Shown: positions 51,210 through 59,925 of the stretch, in pieces
Layout: the number at the start of each line of letters is the position of its first letter
Numbering within the stretch: position 1 is the stretch's first letter
Assembly: GCF_902463975.1 (NCBI RefSeq)
Contig: NZ_CABQHJ010000003.1
Coordinates: 1 to 64,000 of the forward strand
From: Phascolarctobacterium_A sp902463975
GTDB lineage: Bacteria > Bacillota > Negativicutes > Acidaminococcales > Acidaminococcaceae
DNA length: 64,000 nt
Direction of reading: 5' to 3'
Made by a program: the position numbers and the translations under genes
Notes under the pieces: model-generated
Told to the model about the DNA's origin: nothing
Databases searched by the model: none
Seen by the model: only the letters and a program-made list of their open reading frames with translations

Positions 51210-51948
51210 TACAGCTTTCCTCCCCCTGCGTAGTTAAATCAATCAGAATCAGGGACACATTATCGCGTCCGCCGTTGTCCAGGCTTTGCTCCAGCAGTTT
51301 GTCAGCAGCCTGCTCCAAATCACTGCAGCCTATAAGCTGACTGATTTCAGCTGCACGCAGCATATCCGACAGACCGTCGCTGCAAAGCAGCAGTCTGTCA
51401 CACTCCTGCAGGCTAAAGCTGAAGAAGTCAGCCTGCACTGTTTCCTCTACCCCCAGGGCTTGCAGCAAAATATGGCGCTGCGGATGTACAAAGGCTTCCT
51501 CCTCCGTGATTTTTCCCTGCTCAAGCAAATCTGCTACCAGAGTATGGTCATGTGTCAGCTGCTCCAGCTTGCCGTCGCGGAACAGATACAGTCTGCTGTC
51601 GCCTACATGGCAGCAGTAGCCGTGGCCATCGCCCGGCAGATAAAGCGCCGTCATCGTTGTTCCCATACCGGAATAGCTTTCGTTGCTTACTGCCATTTTA
51701 AAGACATGTATATTAGCCTTATCAAAGGCCTCCAACATAACCTTACGGATATTCTGTTCCTCCTGCTCATGGCGCAGGCTGTGTGTTGCAGCCTCAAAGG
51801 CTTTGATAGTAGACCTGCTGGCGATTTCGCCTGCCGCATAGCCTCCCATGCCGTCGGCAACGGCAAAAAGATACGGCTCGCGCACCAGCAGCGCATCTTC
51901 ATTATTCTCTCTGACCAGGCCCACATGGGTTCTGCTGATTACCTGCAT
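51202..51948 (-). CDS. prpC: PP2C-type Ser/Thr phosphatase
   Basis: A 248-residue metal-dependent phosphatase: TRENNEDALLV-type N-terminus (VRENNEDALLVREP), AVADGMGGYAAGEIAS, GTTMTALYLPG, HVGDSRLYLF, LLCSDGLSDML and GGRDNVSLILI supply the acidic metal ligands. It reverses PrkC phosphorylation. TAATG overlap with rlmN upstream and 8-nt overlap with prkC downstream. Confidence 0.94.
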   Translation of the reverse strand: MQVISRTHVGLVRENNEDALLVREPYLFAVADGMGGYAAGEIASRSTIKAFEAATHSLRHEQEEQNIRKVMLEAFDKANIHVFKMAVSNESYSGMGTTMTALYLPGDGHGYCCHVGDSRLYLFRDGKLEQLTHDHTLVADLLEQGKITEEEAFVHPQRHILLQALGVEETVQADFFSFSLQECDRLLLCSDGLSDMLRAAEISQLIGCSDLEQAADKLLEQSLDNGGRDNVSLILIDLTTQGEESCNG

Positions 51949-53003
51949 TATTTTTGCTCCTGTTCCTTGGCAAATTTAGCCCGCAGCTGACCGCAGGCTG
52001 CATCAATATCCTTCCCCATCTCCTTACGAACGGTAGCGTTAATCCTGTTTTTCTGCAGGATACGCAAAAAGCGTTCTACTGCCGCCTTGGACGGACGCTC
52101 AAAGCCTTGCTCCGGTACCGGGTTAGCCGGTATCAGATTAACGGATGCCTGCTTATAGCGCAGGTAATTGCTCAAAAGCTCCGCGTCCTGCGGACTGTCA
52201 TTTTTTCCCTTCAAAAGAATATATTCATATGTTATCTGCCTGCCGCTGGCCTTGCTGTAGCTTTCGGCAGCAGTCAGCACATCTACAAAGGGATAGCCCT
52301 TGTTGACAGGCATCAGCGCCGTACGCAGCTCGTTTTTTACCGCGTGCAGTGAAATTGCCAGATTTATCGGCTTGCCCTGCTCCTCCAGGCGTTTGATGCC
52401 CGGAATAATGCCGCAGGTGGAAAGCGTCATGTTGCGGTAGCTCATGTTGCAGGTGTCCTCGCGGTGCAAAAAGTCCAGCGCCTGCAAAACGCTGTCAAAG
52501 TTCAGCATCGGCTCACCGCTGCCCATAACCACCACTCTGCTCACCATCGCGCCCTGCTCACGCAGGCGCTCGTTGAACAGATAAACCTGAGCCACGATTT
52601 CTGCTGCCGTCAGGTTGCGTACAGCGCCCTTCAGGCCGCTGGCGCAGAAGGCGCAGTGCATATCGCAGCCGACCTGGCTGGAAACGCACACGCTGTAGCC
52701 GTAATCATGGTGCATCAGAACCGTTTCTACCGAATTTCCGTCCGGCAAGCCCAAAAGCAGCTTGCTCGTCATGCCGTCGGAGGAATTCTGCTCACGCAAA
52801 ATTTTCAGACTGCGCGGCAGCACGGTAAATTTTTCCTGCAGCACGGCAATATCAGCCTTGCTCAGGTTGTGCATAGAGGCAAAATCAAAGACCGACTTTT
52901 GGTACAGCCATTGAAACACCTGCTTGGCACGGAACTTTTTCAGACCTGCCGCCACAAATAATTCTTGTAATTCTTCTATTGGTAAAGCAAAAATATCTTG
53001 CAT
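51948..53003 (-). CDS. rlmN: 23S rRNA (adenine-2503-C2)-methyltransferase
   Basis: A 351-residue radical SAM enzyme with C113-x3-C117-x2-C120 (GCDMHCAFCASG), MVSRVVVMGSGEPMLN, LSTCGIIPG and a C-terminal Cys in KEMGKDIDAACGQLR. It methylates A2503 of 23S rRNA and A37 of tRNAs. Located 15 nt after rsmB in the operon; length and motifs are standard, with no resistance-type Cfr features apparent. Confidence 0.95.
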   Translation of the reverse strand: MQDIFALPIEELQELFVAAGLKKFRAKQVFQWLYQKSVFDFASMHNLSKADIAVLQEKFTVLPRSLKILREQNSSDGMTSKLLLGLPDGNSVETVLMHHDYGYSVCVSSQVGCDMHCAFCASGLKGAVRNLTAAEIVAQVYLFNERLREQGAMVSRVVVMGSGEPMLNFDSVLQALDFLHREDTCNMSYRNMTLSTCGIIPGIKRLEEQGKPINLAISLHAVKNELRTALMPVNKGYPFVDVLTAAESYSKASGRQITYEYILLKGKNDSPQDAELLSNYLRYKQASVNLIPANPVPEQGFERPSKAAVERFLRILQKNRINATVRKEMGKDIDAACGQLRAKFAKEQEQK

Positions 53004-53018
53004 TCTCTTACCTCTATA

Positions 53019-54380
53019 TTACTGCTTTTTCATCAGCTTACAGATATAAAAGCCGTCGATGCCGTCATTCTGCGGCAGAAGCTGCAGCTCCTGTACCTGC
53101 TCACCCGTCAGCGGATGCGTAAATTCCACACGCTGCCATTCGGGATGCTGCGTTAAAAACTCTTCTACCAGATAATGGTTTTCACTCTGCTCAATCGTGC
53201 AGGTGCTGTAAACCATGGTACCGCCATCCTTCACGTACTGTGCGGCATTCTTTAAAATTGCCAGCTGCAGCGGCGGGAACAGCTTCAAATCCTTGCGCTG
53301 CTTGCGCCAGCGTGCTTCCGCACGGCGGCGCAGTACACCCAAACCGGAGCAGGGTGCATCAACCAAAACTCTGTCAAACGCGCCCAGCCATTCGCTGCGC
53401 AGCTGCAGAGCATCGTTCTGCAGTGCTTTGACGCTCTTCATACCCAGACGGGCAGCGTTTTCGGCAATCAGCTCCAGCTTGTGCTCGTGGATATCGCAGG
53501 CGATAACCTCGCCCTTATCCTGCATAAGCTGTGCCACGTGTGTTGCCTTGCCGCCGGGAGCGCTGCACATATCCAGCACGCGCATTCCGGGCTGCGGCGC
53601 CAGCACCGGCGCTACCAGCATAGAGCTTTCGTCCTGAATGTAAAAATGCTGCGGCAGTGCCGCCAAAAGTGTATGCAGCGACGGCAGATGCTCTGCCACA
53701 ATTCCGTAGAGACTCCATTCGGAAGCACGCACCTGCGCACCCATTTCCGTCAAATCCGCCACCAGCTTGTCGCGCGTAGTCACCAGCGTATTGGCACGCA
53801 GGCACACCGGCGCAGCCGTGTTATCAAATGCCAGCAGGCGTTCGGTGCCGCCGCGTCCCCACGGTCCCAGCCAGCGTTTCACCAGCCAGCGCGGATGGTA
53901 ATATTTCAGCGACAGATAATCGGCATCCTGCTTTTCGGCATCGGGCAGGACGAACGCACCTGCCTCCTGCTTGCGCAGCAGACCACGCAGAACGCCGTTG
54001 ACAAACTTGGCGCTGCCCTCATGGCTCACCGAGCGTGCCAGCTTCACAGCCTCGTTTACTGCCGCCGACGCAGGAATGCGCGTCATATACAGCAGCTGAT
54101 AGGTGCTGATGCGCAGTATCGCTAAAATATCACCGGCCACCTTATCCAGCGGACGGCTGACGCACTGCGCCAGATACCAGTCCAGCGTACCGCTGGCCTT
54201 TACAGTGCCGTAGACCAGCTCCGTTGCCAGCCTTCTGTCAAGGTCGCTAAGTCTGCTGCCACGCAGATACTGGTTCAGCGCGATATTCGTATAAGCGCCG
54301 TCCTCCAGCACCATACGCACCAAAAGCGCCGCTGCTCCGCGAGCGCTCTCAGGATAATTTGCTTTTTGTTCCTTCCGCAT
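53019..54380 (-). CDS. rsmB: 16S rRNA (cytosine-967-C5)-methyltransferase
   Basis: A roughly 453-residue protein with an N-terminal NusB-like RNA-binding domain (residues 1-150) and a SAM domain carrying MCSAPGGKATHVAQLM, DAPCSGLG with the catalytic Cys, and STCTIEQSENH with the second Cys. Start at 54380 (MRKEQKANYPESARG) is used; the frame allows seven more residues. It overlaps the DUF116 gene end by at least 32 nt, so translation is tightly coupled. Confidence 0.92.
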   Translation of the reverse strand: MRKEQKANYPESARGAAALLVRMVLEDGAYTNIALNQYLRGSRLSDLDRRLATELVYGTVKASGTLDWYLAQCVSRPLDKVAGDILAILRISTYQLLYMTRIPASAAVNEAVKLARSVSHEGSAKFVNGVLRGLLRKQEAGAFVLPDAEKQDADYLSLKYYHPRWLVKRWLGPWGRGGTERLLAFDNTAAPVCLRANTLVTTRDKLVADLTEMGAQVRASEWSLYGIVAEHLPSLHTLLAALPQHFYIQDESSMLVAPVLAPQPGMRVLDMCSAPGGKATHVAQLMQDKGEVIACDIHEHKLELIAENAARLGMKSVKALQNDALQLRSEWLGAFDRVLVDAPCSGLGVLRRRAEARWRKQRKDLKLFPPLQLAILKNAAQYVKDGGTMVYSTCTIEQSENHYLVEEFLTQHPEWQRVEFTHPLTGEQVQELQLLPQNDGIDGFYICKLMKKQ

Positions 54381-55164
54381 GCTTTGTTTCTTCCTCATCA
54401 TCTTCCATAAATGCTAAAATTGCTGCTTCCAGCTTATCAATATCTACCCGCGTATTAAAGCAGGGACCAAAGGGACGCTCGTTTAAAACGCCCAACACCG
54501 GCAGCGGGAACACGTCCTGAATGCCGCTGGTCAGATCACGCTCGCAGGCTACGGCCACAATAGCCTTTGGCCTTGCCTGCTTAACCATCTGCCTTGCCAG
54601 GGTACCGCCGGTAGCTACGGCAAAATGGCAGCCATATTTGTGCGCCAACCCCAGCATAGCGCCTACACTGCAGCGTCCGCACTGACGGCAGTTTTCTACG
54701 TTACGGGTTATCTTATGTACGCAGGTATCCAGCTGGATACAATGCGGTGTTAAAATCATAATTCGATTGGCAGGCACCTTCACCTTATGCTGCAGTACCA
54801 GATTATTGCTGACCTCGATAAAGGACTGCTCGATGCGGTCACGGGGAATGTTGAACAAGCGTCCCAGTACTACCGCAAAGGGGAAAAGAATATTAATTGC
54901 CTTCCACGCCCAAAAATACAAAATCTTAAGTACCGGTATTCCCAACAGCGCCATAACAATTCCCAGAACGCCGCTGAGCATCGCCAACACTATAAGTACG
55001 CCGAAAAAGCCGAAAATTATCGGCAGAAACCGGCTGATTTCATAAAGTCCCGGAAAGGTTACCTTCCAGACAACATAAAACATCAACGCACCTAATACGG
55101 CGCTGATGGAGGTCAGAGCCATAAATATACGTTTTTTGGGCTTAAATACACTATCTTCGTTCAT
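54349..55164 (-). CDS. DUF116 membrane protein
   Basis: A 271-residue protein with about three N-terminal membrane segments (residues 12-34, 44-70, 75-105) and a cytoplasmic Cys-rich domain (TPHCIQLDTCVHKI, ENCRQCGRC...YGC, VACERDL) typical of DUF116, which may bind a metal or FeS cluster. Function unknown, but the gene is regularly found between fmt and rsmB in Firmicutes. 32 nt after fmt. A role linked to translation or envelope is only inferred. Confidence 0.85.
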   Translation of the reverse strand: MNEDSVFKPKKRIFMALTSISAVLGALMFYVVWKVTFPGLYEISRFLPIIFGFFGVLIVLAMLSGVLGIVMALLGIPVLKILYFWAWKAINILFPFAVVLGRLFNIPRDRIEQSFIEVSNNLVLQHKVKVPANRIMILTPHCIQLDTCVHKITRNVENCRQCGRCSVGAMLGLAHKYGCHFAVATGGTLARQMVKQARPKAIVAVACERDLTSGIQDVFPLPVLGVLNERPFGPCFNTRVDIDKLEAAILAFMEDDEEETKHAEGTKSKLS

Positions 55165-55196
55165 TAAAAGATTACTCCTTCAAATCACAGCCTGCT

Positions 55197-56132
55197 TCAG
55201 GCAAGCAGGTCGCCCTCCTGTACGCCGCGGCCGTTCAGGAAAACCTGCGCCGGCATACGTTTTTTGGATTCGGGCTGTACCTCGGTGATTTCCAGTACGC
55301 CCTCACCGCAAGCAACAAAGAAGCTGTGCTTGCCAGTTTCGATAACGGTACCGGCAGCAGCAGTGCTGCTTTTGCCGGTCATTTTGCTGCCCCAGATTTT
55401 CAGGCTCTTGCCGTTCGGCAGCTTGGTAAAGGTGCTAGGTGCAGGGTTAAAGCCGCGGATAAGGTTGTGTACCTCCTGCGCCGTTTTGCTCCAGTCAATA
55501 TGCTCCATGCTGCGGTCCAAAAGCGTTGCATAGGTAGCCTGCTCGTTATCCTGCGGTTCCGCAACGGCAGTACCTGCCGCAATCTTGTCGATAACCTGCA
55601 GCAGCAGCGCCGCACCTTGCTCACGCAGAGCGTCATGCAGCTCGCCCATCGTGGTATTTTCTGCAATAGGCACTACTACCTTGTCCAGCATAGCGCCGGT
55701 ATCCATACCGATATCCATCTGCATAATTGTTACGCCCGATTCCTTTTCGCCCTTGATGATGGTATACTGAATCGGCGCCGCACCGCGATACTTCGGCAGC
55801 AGCGAAGCGTGTACGTTGATGCAGCCGTATTTCGGCAGCTCCAGAATTTCCTTGCTCAAGAACTGGCCGAAGGCAGCTACGACAATCAGCTCCGGCTGCA
55901 GCTCGTGCAGCAGCTCAACAAATTCAGGGGTTTTTACCTTTTGCGGCTGGTAAACAGTCAATCCCTGCTCCAGCGCATATTCCTTAACAGGTGTCTGCAG
56001 CAGCTTGTTGCCGCGTCCCTTCGGACGGTCCGGTTGAGTTACTACCGCCAGAATTTCATGCTTACCGCTTTCGCACAGCGCCTGCAGGCTACCGACTGCG
56101 AAATCCGGTGTTCCCATAAATACTATACGCAT
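55197..56132 (-). CDS. fmt: Methionyl-tRNA formyltransferase
   Basis: A 311-residue enzyme: FMGTPDFAVGSLQAL, the catalytic NVHASLLPKYRGAAPIQ (Asn, His) and TIMQMDIGMDTGAM with Asp, then the C-terminal tRNA-binding barrel (GKSLKIWGSK...VFLNGRGVQEGDLL). It formylates initiator Met-tRNA. 42 nt after def, the usual def-fmt pairing. Confidence 0.95.
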   Translation of the reverse strand: MRIVFMGTPDFAVGSLQALCESGKHEILAVVTQPDRPKGRGNKLLQTPVKEYALEQGLTVYQPQKVKTPEFVELLHELQPELIVVAAFGQFLSKEILELPKYGCINVHASLLPKYRGAAPIQYTIIKGEKESGVTIMQMDIGMDTGAMLDKVVVPIAENTTMGELHDALREQGAALLLQVIDKIAAGTAVAEPQDNEQATYATLLDRSMEHIDWSKTAQEVHNLIRGFNPAPSTFTKLPNGKSLKIWGSKMTGKSSTAAAGTVIETGKHSFFVACGEGVLEITEVQPESKKRMPAQVFLNGRGVQEGDLLA

Positions 56133-56174
56133 TTGTTTTCCTCCGTATATCTTTTTTCATATCCCACTCAGGAT

Positions 56175-56657
56175 TTATCTTACAGCATCCTCGGGATTTT
56201 CCTTCTGCTTAGGCGAAATGGTTTTAGCCTTGTCGATGAACAGAATGCCGTCCAAATGGTCCAGCTCATGCTGAATGCAGATAGCCAAAAGACCACTTGC
56301 GGAAAGCAGCATGCGTTGACCGGTTTTGTCGGTGAATTCGCATTCCACATATTCGGAGCGTTCTACCTCGCCTTCGTAATCAGGCACGGATAGACAGCCC
56401 TCGCTGCCCAGCACCTTGCCCTCGCGTTTAACAATTTCAGGGTTAATCAGCTCATACAGACCCTCGCCTACGTCGATAACTACAACGCGCTTGCTTACAC
56501 CCACCTGCGGTGCAGCCAGCCCCACGCCGTCGGCCGCATACATTGTTTCTGCCATATCGCGCAGCAGACGCTGCAATTTTTTATCTATACGCTCTACCGG
56601 TTGAGCCACCTCACGCAGCACCGGAGCGCCGGCAATCACTATTTTTAACTTAGCCAT
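56175..56657 (-). CDS. def: Peptide deformylase
   Basis: A 160-residue metalloenzyme with the three PDF motifs: GVGLAAPQVG (44-53), EGCLSVP with Cys88, and QHELDHLDG with His130, Glu131 and His134. It removes the N-formyl group from nascent proteins. First gene of the long operon ending at rpe; promoter candidate at 56691-56720. Confidence 0.96.
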   Translation of the reverse strand: MAKLKIVIAGAPVLREVAQPVERIDKKLQRLLRDMAETMYAADGVGLAAPQVGVSKRVVVIDVGEGLYELINPEIVKREGKVLGSEGCLSVPDYEGEVERSEYVECEFTDKTGQRMLLSASGLLAICIQHELDHLDGILFIDKAKTISPKQKENPEDAVR

Positions 56658-56690
56658 TTTTGTTCCTCCTTGTAGCTATTCCAATAGTTC

Positions 56691-56720
56691 ATTATAACAC
56701 ATTACTACAGGAAAAAACAA
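56691..56720 (-). promoter_or_regulatory. Promoter of the def-to-rpe operon
   Basis: On the minus strand TTGTTT (56720-56715), an 18-bp spacer and TATAAT (56696-56691) with an upstream TG extension. Confidence 0.6.
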
Positions 56721-56826
56721 ATTCTCTGCACAGGCTTCCTCATATATTTAAGCAAATACTGCAAAAGCCTTCTGGATCAGGCGGATTTCCCGTCAGAAGC
56801 AGAAGGCTCTTAAGCTTTTTTGTTAT

Positions 56827-57864
56827 CTATTTTTTATAATTATTTTTATCTGCCATACGGATACCGGTATTTACCAGCTTCTGTGCAGGCTTGCTGCCAT
56901 CTTTTGCTGCAGCAGCGGCAGCCATCACAGCCTCGTAGCCCATTTTGTACTGATTCTGTACGGCAACGGCAATACTATAGTTCTTGTCCTCCAGGCCCAG
57001 TAAAGTCTTTTTGCCAAGGTCAAAACCGGTAACGGCAATATCCTTACGGCCTGCAGCCATTACAGCCTCCACGGTCGCATTGGTGGAGCCGTTGTTGCAG
57101 GCGATAATGCCTTTAACATTATGAGTATTTTTGATTTTTTCGGTAACCAGCTTAACTGCGCCCGCTTCATCACCGTAGTTAATAATATAATCATGTTCGA
57201 TTTTCCAGCTTGCAGGAGCAAATTTACCCCAGTTTGCCATAATGCTGTTCAGACGGTCGGCAATCGTAGTGCTGGCCAAGGTGCTGACATGTACCAAAAC
57301 TGTTGCCTCCTCGGATTCCTTAACGCCGTTAGCCTTCATCTGCTCTACCATCTGTTGGCAAACCTCGGCACCTGCCTCCAGGTTGTTGGTAAGGAAAGCT
57401 GCATCGTAATCATTGCTGCTCAATGCGGTATCAACCAAAAATACCGGCAGCTTCTGCTCGCGCAGAGTTTTCGCACTTGCCGTCATATTGGAGCTGTCCG
57501 CCGGAGCAAGAATTACTGCGTCCGCATTTTTGCCGGGAAGCTCTTTGACCATATCGCGTTGCAGCTCCCAGTCGCCGTCCTTCATAACGCCGCCTACATA
57601 AACGTTAACGTCAGCCTTAGCTGCTCCGTCTTTAATGCCGCGGATAACCTCTTCCCAATAGTTGCCCTTCATAACCTTAAGTACGGCATAAACGTTTTTG
57701 CGTCCTTCCTTAATTTCTGTTACAGGCTCAAAATCCTGCTTAGTTTTGGCGTTCATAACCTTTTGTGTCACCGCGCCCTGTTGCGCATTGTTGCCGCCGC
57801 AGCCGGCAACGCCTACAAGCAGTAAAGCCGAGAATAAAACTGCTAATAATTTCTTCATACCCAT
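56827..57864 (-). CDS. Sugar-type ABC transporter substrate-binding lipoprotein
   Basis: About 345 residues: signal peptide with lipobox LVGVAGC (Cys about residue 22), then a periplasmic-binding-protein type I fold (RbsB/peripla_BP_4 like): VYAVLKVMKGNYWEEVIRGIKDGA, ILAPADSSNM, PVFLVDTAL, GIIACNNGSTNATVEA and VTGFDLGKKTLLGLEDK. It would bind a sugar or related ligand. No permease or ATPase gene is adjacent, so the partner is elsewhere or it works as a receptor. ATG 57864 follows GGAGG; the frame upstream to 57909 lacks a ribosome site. Confidence 0.8.
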   Translation of the reverse strand: MGMKKLLAVLFSALLLVGVAGCGGNNAQQGAVTQKVMNAKTKQDFEPVTEIKEGRKNVYAVLKVMKGNYWEEVIRGIKDGAAKADVNVYVGGVMKDGDWELQRDMVKELPGKNADAVILAPADSSNMTASAKTLREQKLPVFLVDTALSSNDYDAAFLTNNLEAGAEVCQQMVEQMKANGVKESEEATVLVHVSTLASTTIADRLNSIMANWGKFAPASWKIEHDYIINYGDEAGAVKLVTEKIKNTHNVKGIIACNNGSTNATVEAVMAAGRKDIAVTGFDLGKKTLLGLEDKNYSIAVAVQNQYKMGYEAVMAAAAAAKDGSKPAQKLVNTGIRMADKNNYKK

Positions 57865-58253
57865 ACTATCAACCTCCGCCTTCTTGCAAACACTTCGATG
57901 TTTGTTCATATATTTTAAGAATTATTATAGCACTTTCATACGAAAAATCAAGTAATTTGAAATCTTTATTCGTTTCAACTAGAAGTCTACTGAAACATTT
58001 ACGCTAAAGATTAAAATGGTTAGCAAGCATCAGCCTTAACCCAAAAACCTGTTATTTGCTTCTTTCAAAACAAAAACAAATATTATTTTTGTCCTCATTC
58101 AATTCACAATAGCATGCGTTACACTAGGATAACTTTACAAAAACATCTTTCTTGTCACCGAAATTTGTGCTATAATCTATTATCAAGCAAACAAAAGCTA
58201 ACAACTGTACAGTATGCTTTATGATTATGATAATTGAGGGAGGATTTTTACAT
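57865..58253. promoter_or_regulatory. Divergent region between lipoprotein and ACT gene
   Basis: Toward the lipoprotein gene: TTGATT (57951-57946), 16 bp, TATAAT (57929-57924) on the minus strand. Toward the ACT gene: an extended -10 TGCTATAAT (58168-58176). Otherwise AT-rich with no gene seen. Confidence 0.55.
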
Positions 58254-58664
58254 ATGCTGAACCAGGTTTCTTTATTCACCGAAAACAACGAGGGTGGTTT
58301 GTTCAAAATCACTACCATTCTCGCTAAAGCCAATATCAATATTTACACCATGCTGGCCAATGACAGCGCGGAATTCGGCATTGTGCGCCTGATTGTGGAC
58401 AAGGCAGAAACTGCTATCGAGGTGCTGAAGGCAGAAGGCTACCAATGCCGTCAGGACAAGGTTATTGCCGTAGAGATGAACGATACTCCGGGTTATCTGG
58501 ACGGAATTCTTTCCGCTATCCACGGTGCCAACATCGACATTTCCTATCTGTATATTTCCTTTAACCGTGATAATGTTAAGCCAGTAGTAGTTTTCAAAAC
58601 CAACGAGCCGGAAACTGCCACCTTCCTCATCGGTCGTGGCTACAAGCTGCTGGAAACATTTTAA
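58254..58664 (+). CDS. Tandem ACT-domain protein
   Basis: A 136-residue protein of two ACT domains (MLNQVSLFTENNEGGLFKITTILAKANINIYTM and, from residue 70, DTPGYLDGILSAIHGANIDISYLYISF). Such standalone proteins bind amino acids and may regulate metabolism or transport. Divergent from the DAHP synthase gene, so a link to aromatic amino-acid sensing is possible but unproven. GAGGGAGG precedes ATG 58254. Confidence 0.82.
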   Translation: MLNQVSLFTENNEGGLFKITTILAKANINIYTMLANDSAEFGIVRLIVDKAETAIEVLKAEGYQCRQDKVIAVEMNDTPGYLDGILSAIHGANIDISYLYISFNRDNVKPVVVFKTNEPETATFLIGRGYKLLETF

Positions 58665-58680
58665 TAGCTGAGAATGTTTA

Positions 58681-58711
58681 GAGGCCGCCCGCTGAAGCAG
58701 GCGGTCTTTTT
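58681..58711 (+). terminator. Terminator between the ACT gene and aroF
   Basis: GGCCGCCCGC pairs with GCAGGCGGTC around TGAA, then TTTTTGC. Confidence 0.8.
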
Positions 58712-58763
58712 GCATGCAAAAAAGCTGCCGCAGTCTTCGCTGCAGCAGCTCATACTTATCAGT

Positions 58764-59804
58764 TTACAGTTCTTCCGCCAGGTCAAGCAGCAATCTTTCC
58801 GTTTTTTCCCAGCCCAGGCAGGGGTCGGTAATAGATTTGCCGTAAACGCCGTCATGCACGCCCTGAGCACCGTCCTCGATATAGCTTTCAATCATCAGGC
58901 CCTTGACGATTCTGTTGATGTCCGCGTTCAGCTTACGGGAATGCACGATATCCTTGGCAATGCGGATTTGCTCCAGATATTTTTTGCCGGAGTTAGCGTG
59001 GTTGGTATCCACAATAATTGCCGGATTCTGCAGCTGACGTTCTGCGTACATATCAATAACGATTTTCAGCACCTCATAATGGTAGTTGGGGAAGCTGTTG
59101 CCAATGGGATCAACATAACCGCGCAGAATAGAATGCGCCAGCGGATTGCCCTTGGTGCGCACCTCCCAGCCACGGAAAAGGAATTCCTGCTCATGCTGCG
59201 CTGCCGCCACACTGTTGAGCATAACAGACAAATCGCCGCTGGTAGGATTCTTCATGCCAACGGGAATGCCTACGCCGCTGGCAATCATACGGTGGAGCTG
59301 GTCCTCACTGGAGCGTGCGCCGACTGCGGCATAGCTCAGCAAATCCGACAGATAGCGGAAAACCTCGGGATAGAGAATTTCCTCGGCGCCGGTCAGGCCT
59401 GTTTCTTCTACCACGCGCACGTTCATTTTACGGATAGCGATAATACCGCCCAGCATATCCTCCTCACCCTCGGGAGAAGGCTGGTGCAGCATCCCCTTGT
59501 AGCCTACGCCGATAGTACGCGGCTTGTTGGTGTACAGACGCGGTACGATAAAAATTTTATCCTGTACCTTTTCCTGCAGCCTGGCCAGACGATAAACATA
59601 GTCCAACACAGCGTCCTCGTTATCGCTGGAGCAAGGCCCGATAACCAGCAAAAAGCGGTCATCCTTGCCTGTAAAAATATTCTTTATAGCCTCGTCACGC
59701 TGCAGTTTCAGCAGCTTAGAAGCCTTACTTACCGGATAATCCTCCATTAAGGCCTGCGGCGACGGCAGCACCTTGATAAATTCCATCTGCATGCTCATAA
59801 ACAA
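58764..59804 (-). CDS. aroF: 3-deoxy-7-phosphoheptulonate synthase (type I)
   Basis: A 346-residue DAHP synthase: LVIGPCSSDNEDAVLDYVYRL with the metal Cys, PRLYTNKPRTIGVGYKGM, GVGIPVGMKNPTSGDLSVMLNSV, TNHANSGKKY with the catalytic His and SYIEDGAQ. It condenses PEP and erythrose-4-P, the first step of the shikimate pathway. It is probably feedback regulated as in AroF/G/H. Separate transcription unit between priA and the ACT gene; a 5' hairpin-like CCGGTATTAGCAG/CTGACACCGG lies upstream. Confidence 0.93.
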   Translation of the reverse strand: MFMSMQMEFIKVLPSPQALMEDYPVSKASKLLKLQRDEAIKNIFTGKDDRFLLVIGPCSSDNEDAVLDYVYRLARLQEKVQDKIFIVPRLYTNKPRTIGVGYKGMLHQPSPEGEEDMLGGIIAIRKMNVRVVEETGLTGAEEILYPEVFRYLSDLLSYAAVGARSSEDQLHRMIASGVGIPVGMKNPTSGDLSVMLNSVAAAQHEQEFLFRGWEVRTKGNPLAHSILRGYVDPIGNSFPNYHYEVLKIVIDMYAERQLQNPAIIVDTNHANSGKKYLEQIRIAKDIVHSRKLNADINRIVKGLMIESYIEDGAQGVHDGVYGKSITDPCLGWEKTERLLLDLAEEL

Positions 59805-59925
59805 TTACTCCCATTAATCAATTTGCTGACACCGGCAGATTTTCTGCAACATTCTACCGGTATTAGCAGTGTTAAATTTCCTATATTGTAACACAAACTC
59901 TGTTTTTATACAATCATTTACAATG